Shown here in pieces: positions 17,279 to 25,602 of a DNA stretch of 64,000 nt (position 1 is its first letter; every line of letters starts with the position of its first letter). This DNA is from Kosmotoga olearia TBF 19.5.1 (GTDB lineage: Bacteria > Thermotogota > Thermotogae > Petrotogales > Kosmotogaceae). The notes below the pieces were generated by a model. It was given only the letters and a program-made list of their open reading frames with translations, was not told where the DNA came from and searched no databases. Made by a program: the position numbers and the translations under genes. Where the stretch lies: contig NC_012785.1 in NCBI RefSeq assembly GCF_000023325.1, forward strand, positions 2,170,001 through 2,234,000, read 5' to 3'.

Positions 17279-18724
17279 TCAAATCCCTCCCAGAAGAACC
17301 GTAGAAGCATAGGATAAGCTATCGAGTATGGCTGTTCCAGCTTTTTCAAATACTTCAAAAGCTCCTTGTGAAGCTATTCCTAGAATAATTATCATGACAA
17401 CGAGTATCGAACCTGCTATCAGCGTTCTTACTGGCAATTTTTTGTGTATACTATCGGCGGTATCTGGTCGATAGATGTTGAAAATCCATCTAAAATAATA
17501 AACAGCTTCTATTAAAGCGGTTACAAGGAAAACGACTGGTACCCAGAGGTTATAGCTTATGGTCGATTCGATTATCAGCAATTTAGCTCTGAATCCAAAA
17601 AACAGGGGCATTCCGATTACAGAGAGCGCTCCTGCTGTGAACAACAAAGCTGAGATTCGGGATTTACTTGCGAAAGCCGCTACCTTTTCAAAAGAGTCAT
17701 CGGAAATTGTAGAGATTATATATCCAGCTATGGAGAAGAGGATCAATTTGGAAATCGAGTTGTTTATCAACAGCATGAAAGCGCCTGTCATCGAACTTTC
17801 AGTTCCAATCCCGATCAGCAGAAGTGCGAGCCCTGCCTGAGCTATACTCGAATAAGCGAGCATTCTTTTTAATTTTTTCTGGCTAAATGCAATGACTTCG
17901 CCAATTACCACCGTGAGCAACCCAAGAATTATTATCAAACTTTGAACCTCTCCAAAACCTATAACAGTTACAAAGATCCTTGAGAAGGCAAAAATCATGA
18001 CAACCGGAAAAGCTGTCGCCAGAATGGTAGTTGCCCTTTGTGAAGCGTAAGAGTACACATCTGGAACCCAGCCGTTGAGAGGGAATAATTTTGCTTCCAC
18101 TCCAAGTCCAAAAAGATAAAGGAGACTGACAACGGTTAAAACATTGGGATGTATCATGCCTGTCTTCATGTGTTGAGAAATGTCTGCCATGTTTAGAGTT
18201 CCGTAGGTTGCGTAAAGCATAGATGTTCCAAGAAGATATAAAGCGGAACCAACAGAACCAATAATGAGGTATTTAAACGCTGCGAATTTGCTTTCATTGC
18301 GTTGTGAACTTGCAGCGATGATGTAGGCGGAAATGGAAGCGATCTCTAAAAACACAAAGAGGTTAAAAAGATCACCGGTCAATACGATCCCGTTCAAAGC
18401 GGCGAGAGAAAGCATATAGACAACTGAAAGCTTTAAAGATGATTTCAGTTTTTCAGTTGAAGTTGCTAATAATGCCAGTAGAAAGATAATGTTAACCGCG
18501 ACAACTATCAATTTTGTTCCATCATCTACCACAAGATTTATACCAAAAGGTGGTTTCCACCCACCTATTACAAAGCTTGTGGTGCCTGATATCGTAGCAA
18601 TCTTTATACTGATGATACTGTTTGAAATTGCGGCAATCCATAAAAGGATTCTTGATATGTTACCGGAAAATATCCCAAGGAAAGCTAACGAAAGAGGAAC
18701 AGCAATCAACCAAACCGGGTTCAT
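17279..18724 (-). CDS. MrpD/NuoN-like antiporter subunit (MbxH type)
   Basis: This is the second antiporter-like subunit, 481 residues with about 14 membrane helices. It carries the conserved LFNLFVFLEIASISAYII region with the trans-membrane glutamate and VEAKLFPLNGWVPDVYSYA with the lysine and loop prolines. The start codon overlaps the mrpC-like stop (ATGA), and the next gene begins directly after its own stop. It probably translocates sodium or protons. Confidence 0.92.
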   Translation of the reverse strand: MNPVWLIAVPLSLAFLGIFSGNISRILLWIAAISNSIISIKIATISGTTSFVIGGWKPPFGINLVVDDGTKLIVVAVNIIFLLALLATSTEKLKSSLKLSVVYMLSLAALNGIVLTGDLFNLFVFLEIASISAYIIAASSQRNESKFAAFKYLIIGSVGSALYLLGTSMLYATYGTLNMADISQHMKTGMIHPNVLTVVSLLYLFGLGVEAKLFPLNGWVPDVYSYASQRATTILATAFPVVMIFAFSRIFVTVIGFGEVQSLIIILGLLTVVIGEVIAFSQKKLKRMLAYSSIAQAGLALLLIGIGTESSMTGAFMLLINNSISKLILFSIAGYIISTISDDSFEKVAAFASKSRISALLFTAGALSVIGMPLFFGFRAKLLIIESTISYNLWVPVVFLVTALIEAVYYFRWIFNIYRPDTADSIHKKLPVRTLIAGSILVVMIIILGIASQGAFEVFEKAGTAILDSLSYASTVLLGGI

Positions 18725-19062
18725 TTGACATTCCCCCTTATTTCATCCAGATCGACAGAACCGTATGTTCTGTGTATTTTTATGATCAAAGAAAGTGCAA
18801 GAGCGGTGATCCCAACGCCAATCACAATCGCGGTAAGCACTAGCGCCTGTGGTAAAGGATCGACAAAATTCAATGTGCTTTCTGGTGTCCAGGGTGAAAG
18901 TATAGGGGCCTTGCCACCATCAACATAGCCTAAAGAAATTATGAATAGATTTATACCAACATCCATAATGTTTAGAGAGACAACCATCTTCACAAGGTTT
19001 TTTTGTGTAAGTAATCCGTAGATTCCCAATACAAATAAAATGATGGAAAAATACTGTATCAT
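18721..19062 (-). CDS. MrpC/NuoK-like subunit
   Basis: This 113-residue protein has three membrane helices, like NuoK and MrpC. LGIYGLLTQKNLVKMVVSLN in the first third corresponds to the GxxxxRNLxxxxxxxE-type core, and ALVLTAIVIGVGITALALSL is the conserved third helix. It overlaps the neighbours on both sides by four bases. Confidence 0.92.
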   Translation of the reverse strand: MIQYFSIILFVLGIYGLLTQKNLVKMVVSLNIMDVGINLFIISLGYVDGGKAPILSPWTPESTLNFVDPLPQALVLTAIVIGVGITALALSLIIKIHRTYGSVDLDEIRGNVK

Positions 19063-19814
19063 TTTGCTCCCCCCTCAGAGAAGAAGTCTCCAATGACTCC
19101 AGACAATTCGGCACCAACCTTTATGCCAATAATGGAATAAACAATTGGGATAACTCCTGAACTCAACAGATTTCCGACAGTTCCAGTTGGCAGGAAATTC
19201 TGGAGGAAGCTACCGGCAACCAGCAGGCCGATAACGCCAATGCCAACATACATAAGGCCAGCCAGTCCCTCAAAGACTTTTAGGAAAGGAGATAGAAGTT
19301 TTTTATCATCTACAAGTAGTGTTAAGAGTGCTATGGTGGCTATAATTGTACCGCCGGGAAATCCGCCACCAGGCGTTAAATGTCCGTGAATGAAGATGTA
19401 TGCACCAAAAACTGCCAGGATTGGAACTATAAGTTGGGAAGCTAACTTAACAATTGGATTTATCGGAACAGAGGAGCTCTGTCGTTTCAACCCGGAGCCA
19501 AGGAAAAAACCAACACCTGCAGCCGACAGGAAAAGAACGGTAACCTCGCCAAGAGTATCGAAAGAACGGTAGTTGACAACAACAGAAGTGACAATGTTTG
19601 CCTCGCCGCTTTCCGGGTCTTTGGTTTCACCATAACGGATTATCTGTTCTTCCTGAGAATTTACACTTTTGGAGATATAACGTGCTGAAACTCTTTCTTG
19701 AAGATTCACCTTTCCAAAACTTGGAATTCCATCATATGTTCCGTCCGTATCCAAAACACTAAAGAAAATCAAGAGGAGAAGAAAGGCCAGTAACCCTGCA
19801 ACTATCCTTTTCAT
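19059..19814 (-). CDS. MrpB-like subunit fused to an MbhE-like N-terminal domain
   Basis: The 251-residue protein joins two parts. Residues 1-115 contain a first membrane helix, a soluble stretch and VVNYRSFDTLGEVTVLFLSA, the signature of the C-terminal MrpA/MbhE segment. Residues from about 120 are MrpB-like, with FIHGHLTPGGGFPGGTIIA. In archaeal Mbh/Mbx clusters these are often separate genes. It belongs to the ion-translocating module. Confidence 0.9.
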   Translation of the reverse strand: MKRIVAGLLAFLLLLIFFSVLDTDGTYDGIPSFGKVNLQERVSARYISKSVNSQEEQIIRYGETKDPESGEANIVTSVVVNYRSFDTLGEVTVLFLSAAGVGFFLGSGLKRQSSSVPINPIVKLASQLIVPILAVFGAYIFIHGHLTPGGGFPGGTIIATIALLTLLVDDKKLLSPFLKVFEGLAGLMYVGIGVIGLLVAGSFLQNFLPTGTVGNLLSSGVIPIVYSIIGIKVGAELSGVIGDFFSEGGAK

Positions 19815-20053
19815 TTCGACTCTCTCCTTCCAATCCTCTTCAACGTGAGGAGGAATATGGCTGTCGTAAGGCCTGCACCAACGGAAACTTCAGTGATGGC
19901 AACATCAGGCGCCTTCATAAAGATGAATAAAACCACTGATAGAAGGCTCACAAGTGAGAGCATAACAACAGAAGTCAGGAGATTTTTCGTTTCTATGGCT
20001 ATAATAGCCCCAACGATGACTATCACACCGATGATAAATGAAAGAACGGTCAT
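19811..20053 (-). CDS. DUF4040 (MbhD-like) subunit
   Basis: This 80-residue protein has two to three membrane helices. The segment KAPDVAITEVSVGAGLTTAI is the signature of the DUF4040/MrpA-C-terminal family, called MbhD in Pyrococcus. It overlaps the genes on both sides by four bases. Confidence 0.9.
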   Translation of the reverse strand: MTVLSFIIGVIVIVGAIIAIETKNLLTSVVMLSLVSLLSVVLFIFMKAPDVAITEVSVGAGLTTAIFLLTLKRIGRRESK

Positions 20054-20394
20054 GTTTTATCACCATCCTCAATATCATTTTCCGGCTGATAGGCGTCAAG
20101 ATTTGTACCCTTCACCGGCTTTATTCCTGATTTCAGTGCCGCGCGAGCCAATGCAGAACTCCCGACGGGGTTGGTGATTGCAATGAAGATAATTATTATG
20201 ATGCTTTTGAGGAGCCATTCAGGCCTGATCAAACCAACTCCAAGAATGAAAGAAAATGCACCAAGGGTTGTTGCTTTCGCTCCTGCTTGCAATCTGTTGT
20301 ATATATCCGGCATTCTGAGAATTCCAAGCCCACCGAGGAGGTAAAAAATGGATCCCACACCCAGTAATATGTAACCTATAACATCTAAAATCAT
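20050..20394 (-). CDS. MrpG-like subunit
   Basis: The 114-residue protein matches the MnhG/PhaG family, with LLGGLGILRMPDIYNRLQAG near residue 20 and a C-terminal helix containing ITNPVGSSALARAA. It is part of the Mrp module with the flanking F- and DUF4040-type subunits. Its last 20 residues are polar and probably cytoplasmic. Confidence 0.92.
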   Translation of the reverse strand: MILDVIGYILLGVGSIFYLLGGLGILRMPDIYNRLQAGAKATTLGAFSFILGVGLIRPEWLLKSIIIIIFIAITNPVGSSALARAALKSGIKPVKGTNLDAYQPENDIEDGDKT

Positions 20395-20642
20395 TTTCTC
20401 CCCTCCAGATATCTGGCTACAACAACAGTTTCCAGGAACGCCAGTATCGCGTAAGCCAGAGCGATATCAAGAAACAGTTCATTATTCTCAATCAGCGCGA
20501 ACAACGCGATTGCGCCGGTAACGATAACGTTGAGTGTATCGAGTGCAACGATTCTATCTGGAACTGTTGGACCAACAAAAACTCTAAATAAAGCCAGAAT
20601 AAAGCCTAAAGCAACAAGCACAAGGAAGATAAACAAAATCAT
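20391..20642 (-). CDS. MrpF-like subunit
   Basis: This 83-residue subunit has three membrane helices. The motif RVFVGPTVPDRIVALDTLNV is the MnhF/PhaF signature, and ALAYAILAFLETVVVARYLE forms the last helix. It overlaps both neighbours by four bases. Confidence 0.92.
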   Translation of the reverse strand: MILFIFLVLVALGFILALFRVFVGPTVPDRIVALDTLNVIVTGAIALFALIENNELFLDIALAYAILAFLETVVVARYLEGRK

Positions 20643-21130
20643 TCGAATATCCCCCCAATCTTGCGCTCAAAGGTTTCAGAGATAATCTTTTTTGCTTCAT
20701 TGGGATCGAGACTTTTAGCATCGATCCAATGAACGTAGAGATTTTCTTCATCCATATCTACAGTCAATGTGCCTGGAGTCAGCGTTATAGAATTGGCGAG
20801 AGTTAGCTTAGAGAAATCTCCTTTCAGGTTCGTGGGGATTTTCACGATAGCCGGGTTAATGGGAAGTTTTGGATTCAAAACGCGTCGTGCAACGTCAAGA
20901 TTTGCTTTTATCATCTCGACTATGAACAGCGGAAGATACATGAACAGGTATTTCACAATGCGGATGGGGAGATCGACTCGGAGGTTAAATCGTGCGTACC
21001 TGCCCAAGAGCTGAGCGACTATCATGGAAACTGCCAATCCCGTTATTATTTCCCCTGGTGCAAAGCTTGCTGTGAGTCCAAGCCAGATTAGAAAAGTAAC
21101 TAAAATTACGGAGATATAATTTCTGGCCAT
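20639..21130 (-). CDS. MrpE-like subunit, first gene of the Mbx-type operon
   Basis: The 163-residue protein matches the MnhE/MrpE family: two N-terminal membrane helices, then a soluble domain with LANSITLTPGTLTVDM, the family hallmark. I chose ATG 21130 because AAGGAGGT lies six bases before it; the frame is open about 40 codons further upstream, but that extension is not hydrophobic and crosses the promoter. It starts a 13-gene minus-strand operon. Confidence 0.93.
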   Translation of the reverse strand: MARNYISVILVTFLIWLGLTASFAPGEIITGLAVSMIVAQLLGRYARFNLRVDLPIRIVKYLFMYLPLFIVEMIKANLDVARRVLNPKLPINPAIVKIPTNLKGDFSKLTLANSITLTPGTLTVDMDEENLYVHWIDAKSLDPNEAKKIISETFERKIGGIFE

Positions 21131-21181
21131 CTCGGTACCTCCTTGTGAATTTGTGAAATTATGCACGTTTTTTACAGTAAT

Positions 21182-21210
21182 ATGATACCATAACCCGGTA
21201 ACGGTAGTAA
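21182..21210 (-). promoter_or_regulatory. Promoter of the Mbx-type operon
   Basis: On the minus strand TATCAT (21187-21182) is preceded by TGG as an extended -10, and a weak -35 TTACTA (21210-21205) lies 17 bases upstream. The start of mrpE is about 50 bases downstream. Between this promoter and the cold-shock promoter (21211-21362) I see nothing else convincing. Confidence 0.5.
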
Positions 21211-21362
21211 CCTGATTGCTAGAGATGCAATGGAAAATGTTACATAAACACAATATAGAGAGAAGTGTACCGAGCTTTTCGTGGAGCTGCCAACGTGCAA
21301 CTTGTCGAAATTCTTGTGGCGATGAAGCGTTAAACTTTTAAACAGATTTACTTATTGTTTAC

Positions 21363-21391
21363 TTGTTTCTTTTGAGTCTCCGTGGTATAGT
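21363..21391 (+). promoter_or_regulatory. Promoter of the cold-shock gene
   Basis: TTGTTT (21363-21368), a 17-base spacer and TATAGT (21386-21391) with a TGG extension form a good promoter. It implies a leader of about 65 bases before the csp start. Confidence 0.65.
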
Positions 21392-21420
21392 AGGTTGTCC
21401 CGCAAGGGATAGAATATTAA

Positions 21421-21439
21421 CTTTGCAATATGTGCAAGG
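21421..21439 (+). promoter_or_regulatory. Hairpin in the cold-shock mRNA leader
   Basis: CTTTGCA and TGCAAGG form a seven-pair stem with two wobble-tolerant outer pairs and a five-base loop in the predicted 5' leader, shortly before the AAGGAGG site. Cold-shock leaders often fold to control translation with temperature; this role is inferred here. Confidence 0.4.
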
Positions 21440-21463
21440 TAGTTTCAAGGAGGAAACAAATCG

Positions 21464-21664
21464 ATGACAGGTACAGTTAAGTGGTTCAACAGCAGTAAGG
21501 GTTATGGTTTCATCACCAAGGACGAAGGTGGAGACGTGTTTGTTCATTTTTCAGCTATTGAAGTCGACGGATTCAAGACTCTCGATGAAGGTCAGAGAGT
21601 CGAGTTCGAGATTGGCGAAGGCCCAAAAGGTCCTCAGGCGATAAATGTTAAACCAATCAGATAA
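21464..21664 (+). CDS. csp: Cold-shock protein of the CspA family
   Basis: This 66-residue single OB-fold protein binds single-stranded RNA and acts as an RNA chaperone. It contains both RNA-binding motifs, KGYGFI at residues 12-17 and VFVHF at about 25-29, and the start MTGTVKWFN is typical. An AAGGAGG site precedes the ATG. It is a single-gene unit with its own promoter and terminator. Confidence 0.98.
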   Translation: MTGTVKWFNSSKGYGFITKDEGGDVFVHFSAIEVDGFKTLDEGQRVEFEIGEGPKGPQAINVKPIR

Positions 21665-21682
21665 TCGTTGCGGTTATTAAGA

Positions 21683-21710
21683 GCGTCCACCAGTAGGTGG
21701 ACGCTTTTTT
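21683..21710 (+). terminator. Terminator of the cold-shock gene
   Basis: A nine-base-pair stem (GCGTCCACC / GGTGGACGC) with an AGTA loop is followed by six T residues, 19 bases after the csp stop. Confidence 0.92.
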
Positions 21711-21714
21711 ATTG

Positions 21715-21723
21715 TGGTATGAT
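21715..21723 (+). promoter_or_regulatory. Extended -10 promoter candidate for degV
   Basis: TGTGGTATGAT contains TATGAT with a TGG extension, about 35 bases before the degV start and directly after the csp terminator. No -35 box is visible at the proper distance. Confidence 0.4.
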
Positions 21724-21758
21724 TTTAGAGTAGCATCTTTGTTTAAGGGGATGAAAAT

Positions 21759-22628
21759 ATGATAGGAATTGTTTGCGATTCAGGGACGGATTTACCTGAA
21801 GAACTTAAAAATAAGGAAAATGTAAGAGTGGTGCCGTTGCGAGTTGTTTTGGATGACAAGAGTTATCGTGATGGTATTGAAATCAGCGAAGGAGAGCTGC
21901 TGAGCTATATGGAGGAAAAGATTCCAAAAACCTCACTTCCACCCCAATCCGAGGTCGAAGAAGCCTTTGTGTCTTTGATCGAAAAAGGATACAGCGAGAT
22001 AATTTCGATCAATATTTCAAGTGGCTTGAGCGGGACATACAACCTCTTCAGAAGAGCTGGCGAAAGCGTTATGGAGAAATATCCTGTCAAGATAGCTGCA
22101 ATTGATTCTCGGAGTATTTCCATCGGTTCAGGGCTGCTTATCTATAAGGCATTGCAGCTGATAGAGAAGAAAAAGATGGCATTTGAAGATATTGTTGCTG
22201 AGTTGAAAAAGGTATTGAAAGACAGAATAGGTGTTTATTTTGCCATCCCAACTTTAAAATTTTTGAAAGCTGGTGGGAGGATAGGACGGGTTAGTGCAAC
22301 GGTAGGCGAACTGTTGAAAATAAAACCCGTTATATCCATTGACGAGGATGGAATATATTACACTGTTGCAAAAGCTCGGGGAATGAATAGGGCAGTCAAG
22401 CTTGTTATGGAAAAAGTGATGAATTTTGTATTTAACAAAAGTATAGAAGCTATCGCTGTTTACATTTCTGGTGATGATCCGGCGACAAAAAAATACGCGG
22501 AACAGATAAAGGAAAAGCTCAATGAATTGAAACCTAAAATGGTTTTGACCGGAAAACTTTCTTCAGCGTTGCTGGTTCATGCCGGAAGTGGATTGGTTGG
22601 AGTTGCGGTTTTGATAGGGGATTATTAA
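21759..22628 (+). CDS. DegV-family fatty-acid-binding protein
   Basis: DegV proteins (FakB-like) bind a fatty acid and in some bacteria present it to a kinase. The 289-residue sequence has the N-terminal DSGTDLP motif at residues 7-13, SINISSGLSGTYN near residue 85 (the lipid carboxylate-binding region), and the AAIDSRSISIGSGL block. It is a single-gene unit. No FakA kinase is nearby, so the partner is unknown. Confidence 0.93.
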   Translation: MIGIVCDSGTDLPEELKNKENVRVVPLRVVLDDKSYRDGIEISEGELLSYMEEKIPKTSLPPQSEVEEAFVSLIEKGYSEIISINISSGLSGTYNLFRRAGESVMEKYPVKIAAIDSRSISIGSGLLIYKALQLIEKKKMAFEDIVAELKKVLKDRIGVYFAIPTLKFLKAGGRIGRVSATVGELLKIKPVISIDEDGIYYTVAKARGMNRAVKLVMEKVMNFVFNKSIEAIAVYISGDDPATKKYAEQIKEKLNELKPKMVLTGKLSSALLVHAGSGLVGVAVLIGDY

Positions 22629-22660
22629 AAAGCTCCCCTGATGGGGAGCTTTAACTTTTT
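22629..22660. terminator. Bidirectional terminator between degV and the 8-oxoguanine deaminase gene
   Basis: A ten-base-pair stem (AAAGCTCCCC / GGGGAGCTTT) with a four-base loop lies between convergent genes. T-rich tails are present on both strands. Confidence 0.85.
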
Positions 22661-24014
22661 ACGATTGGTTTAATAGTCTGTGTGATATCTCGTTCTGTTT
22701 TCTTATCAGTTCCGGAAGTTCGGTATCATTGATCTTTCCATTTTCAATTCTCACTTTTCCATTTATCATGACGAAGTCTGCCTTACCGGGGTCACACATG
22801 ACGATTGCACCTATTGGATCCGCCAGACCGCCAGCAAGAGAGAGGACGTTCAGATCGAATGCAATAATATCTGCTGCTTTACCCGGTTCTATTGAACCAA
22901 TATAATCATCCATCCTCAAAACTTTTGCGCCGCCCATCGTTCCCATGTAAAGGACATCGCGTGGAGTGAGTGCATCCGCACCTTTTGAAACACGTTGAAG
23001 TAGCATGGCGTTTCTTATTTCGTGTAACATGTTACCCGTGTCGTTCGAAGCACTTCCATCAACGGCCAGCCCGATTCTGATTCCCGCTTCCTTCATTTCT
23101 TTCACCGGAGCTATTCCGGAGCCAAGCCTCATGTTGGAAGTTGGACAATGGGCCATTCCACAGTCATTATCTGCAAGTTTCTTTATATCCTCATCTGAAA
23201 GCCACACAAGGTGTGCGAACCAGACTCTGGGATTCAGCCATCCTATTTTTTCCATGTAATCGACTGGCCTCAATCCCTTGGTTTCGAGACAATATTCTTC
23301 CTCATCCTTGGTTTCGGCAAGATGGGTGTGTAACAATACGTCATATTTTTCAGCTAGTTCGAGTGTTTTAATCATCGATTCTTCTGTAACCGAGAACGGT
23401 GAACAGGGAGCAAGGGCGATTCTTACCATAGCGTATTTATCTTTGTCATGGTACTTCTCAATCAAACGAATGGAGTCCTCGATAATTTTTTCTTCCGTTT
23501 GAACCACTGAATCCGGGGGGAGCCCCCCATCTTTTTTGGAAAGTGACATTGAACCGCGCGTTGGATGGAACCTTACGCCGCAACGCATAGCAGCTTCAAT
23601 TTCAGAATCTATGAACCTTTCTTTTCCTTTCGGGTGAAGATAAAGCATATCGGTGGTGGTTGTAACACCTGTGGACATCATTTCATATATTCCCACCGCA
23701 GCGCTTACGTAAACAGCTTCGTTGTCTATATTTTTCCACAGTTCATACAGATAAACGAGCCAGTCGAAAAGTTTGGCGGATGAAACAGCGGGTACATTTC
23801 TGAAAAGCGATTGATAAAGGTGATGGTGAGTATTAACAAATCCCGGAAGCACCACACGCCCGGACATATCAAACTCACGATCACCTTTTGGAGCTTCTCC
23901 ACTACCAACGGCAGTGATAATATTGTTGTCGATGACTATGTACGCATCGGTAAGTTCTGACATCGAATTGTCCATTGTAGCAAGATAGCTGATATTTTTG
24001 AGTATAGTCTTCAC
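22659..24014 (-). CDS. 8-oxoguanine deaminase (amidohydrolase superfamily)
   Basis: The enzyme would convert 8-oxoguanine to urate and ammonia. The 451-residue protein is a zinc-dependent amidohydrolase: NTHHHLYQ at residues 61-68 with the metal HxH, LLHTHLAET for the next histidine, FAH, and VDGSASND for the metal aspartate. The blocks RGSMSLSKKDGGLPPD, ALAPCSPFSVT and HCPTSNMRLGSGI resemble what I recall of the characterised Pseudomonas 8-oxoguanine deaminase, which is why I prefer that name over atrazine-type hydrolases. The GTG start at 24014 follows GGAGGTGA. It stands close to a purine-degradation island. Guanine or isoxanthopterin deaminase are alternatives. Confidence 0.82.
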   Translation of the reverse strand: MKTILKNISYLATMDNSMSELTDAYIVIDNNIITAVGSGEAPKGDREFDMSGRVVLPGFVNTHHHLYQSLFRNVPAVSSAKLFDWLVYLYELWKNIDNEAVYVSAAVGIYEMMSTGVTTTTDMLYLHPKGKERFIDSEIEAAMRCGVRFHPTRGSMSLSKKDGGLPPDSVVQTEEKIIEDSIRLIEKYHDKDKYAMVRIALAPCSPFSVTEESMIKTLELAEKYDVLLHTHLAETKDEEEYCLETKGLRPVDYMEKIGWLNPRVWFAHLVWLSDEDIKKLADNDCGMAHCPTSNMRLGSGIAPVKEMKEAGIRIGLAVDGSASNDTGNMLHEIRNAMLLQRVSKGADALTPRDVLYMGTMGGAKVLRMDDYIGSIEPGKAADIIAFDLNVLSLAGGLADPIGAIVMCDPGKADFVMINGKVRIENGKINDTELPELIRKQNEISHRLLNQS

Positions 24015-24032
24015 ATTTTCACCTCCATTAAA

Positions 24033-24041
24033 ATTTTATCA
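24033..24041 (-). promoter_or_regulatory. Extended -10 promoter candidate for the 8-oxoguanine deaminase gene
   Basis: The minus strand reads TGATAAAAT close to the GTG start, which would leave a very short leader. The nearby TTTACGGTG sequence (24055-24047) is also found at the -35 position of the ygeY promoter. Confidence 0.35.
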
Positions 24042-24129
24042 TTTCTCACCGTAAAGCAAAATATTCTATTTCATGGCAAAATACTAATAAAGCCCTTTCT
24101 TTGAAAAGTTTTTAAGGAGTGAATTCTGA

Positions 24130-24773
24130 TTGAGTAATTTCGGCGGGAAAGACGGATCCTTTGATTACGAGGTCATTCAGAAACAAATAGAGGAGTTAAG
24201 AATACGTCATCCTTTTTTGGCATTAAAAAATCCTGCGCTTCTTGTTGTAGATGTGCAACGTTTTTTTTTTTCGATAGAAAATCTCCTGTTCACTTAACCA
24301 TCTCGAAAAAAATCTTCCCAAAAATAGAGAAAATAGTGAAAAGTTGCCGGGAAAAAGGAATACCGGTGATTTTTACAAGACATGTGGACGAAAAAGATGG
24401 TCCAATGAAAAAGTGGTGGAATCACGTGATGGATGAAACATGCTCATTATCGGAACTCTTTATTAGTCCTGAAAATGATCCTGTGATCGTTAAAACTTCC
24501 TATGATGCGTTTTATAAAACTGAACTTGAGAATCTGCTTCGCAAACTCGAAGTAGACCAATTGTTAGTTTGTGGAGTGATGACTCATCTGTGTGTGGGCA
24601 GTACTGTCCGATCCGCTTTCGTTAGAGGATTCAATCCAGTAGTGATAATGGACGCTGTAGGTTCCAGGAACGATCTTTTTCATCTTTCAGGACTTGTAAC
24701 GCTGGCACATGGTTTTTCTACTTTGATCACAACCGGGGAGCTGATTGAATGTTTAGAACAAAAGTCGCAATAA
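24130..24773 (+). pseudogene. Isochorismatase-family hydrolase, frameshifted at an 11-T run
   Basis: A TTG start behind AAGGAGTG encodes 43 residues ending ALLVVDVQR, the isochorismatase catalytic-aspartate strand. The frame then enters T11 (24261-24271) and stops after about ten codons. The -1 frame continues from the T-run with FDRKSPVHLTISKKIF and runs to 24773, including GVMTHLCVGST with the nucleophilic cysteine. One extra T, or two fewer, would restore a normal protein of about 214 residues. It may be a sequencing error, a phase-variable tract, programmed transcriptional slippage or a real mutation. The substrate is unknown. It overlaps the following gene by 25 bases. Confidence 0.8.
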
Positions 24774-25588
24774 TTGGTGCCGGTCCCGCCGGGATTTCTT
24801 GTGCGATACAACTGAAACATGCAGGTGTTGACTTTGAAATCTACGAAAAGTCAGAAATCGGGGGAACAGTCAAAAATGCCAACCTTATAGAGAACGTACC
24901 AGGGTTTGATCCGTTAACTGGGGAAGAGTTTGCAAACAAGCTCGAAAAACATCTTCAAAGACTTAAAATTGTAGTGAATATGTCTCAAATAAATAAGATT
25001 CAACATCAAGATAACTTTTTCATTCTCGAAGCGAATGACTGTATGGTAGTTTCAGAGTACGTGGTTCTAGCAACAGGAACGGTTCCCAGAACCATGCCGG
25101 ATTTTGAGGTGCCAGAAAGAACGTTTTATGAGGTCAGAAAAATGCGCCATATTAAAAACTCAACGATAGCCGTTATAGGTTCGGGAGAAGCTGCCTACGA
25201 TAGTGCATTGAATCTTACTAAAAATCGAAATCGTGTTCACTTGTTTACAAAAAAAGAACCTCAGAATGTGGCTAAACGCCTTTTAAAAAAGGTTATATCA
25301 AATGATTTTGTCGAGGTTCATTTGAAAGAACCTGTTGTTGAAATCTTGAAGATAGAGGATAATTGGTATGGTGCTCGTACTGATAGGGGAATATACGTCG
25401 TTGACTATTTTCTGATCAGTATCGGGAGAGTACCTAATCTTGCCCTTCTTAAAGGATTGCATTCTGATTCATTGACCAATCTGTTCCTGTGTGGTGATGC
25501 TAAAAGGGGAAGATTGGGACAGATCTCAATTGCAATTGGTGATGGTGTTGCCGCTGCGATGGATATTATCGGGCTGAGTAACTCGTAG
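24749..25588 (+). CDS. Thioredoxin-reductase-like FAD oxidoreductase without the redox-active CxxC
   Basis: The 279-residue flavoprotein has an FAD motif GAGPAGISCA at residues 10-19, the NVPGFDPLTGEEF segment seen in TrxB, an NAD(P) motif IGSGEAAYDSA near 145 and a C-terminal CGDAKRGRLGQISIAIGDG. The dithiol CxxC that TrxB places before the NADPH domain is missing, so it cannot reduce thioredoxin in the normal way. The electron acceptor is unknown. The ATG at 24749 overlaps the isochorismatase-like gene, and the radical SAM gene follows after 14 bases, so the three form one operon. Confidence 0.85.
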   Translation: MFRTKVAIIGAGPAGISCAIQLKHAGVDFEIYEKSEIGGTVKNANLIENVPGFDPLTGEEFANKLEKHLQRLKIVVNMSQINKIQHQDNFFILEANDCMVVSEYVVLATGTVPRTMPDFEVPERTFYEVRKMRHIKNSTIAVIGSGEAAYDSALNLTKNRNRVHLFTKKEPQNVAKRLLKKVISNDFVEVHLKEPVVEILKIEDNWYGARTDRGIYVVDYFLISIGRVPNLALLKGLHSDSLTNLFLCGDAKRGRLGQISIAIGDGVAAAMDIIGLSNS

Positions 25589-25602
25589 GGAGGAACTTGC
25601 AC

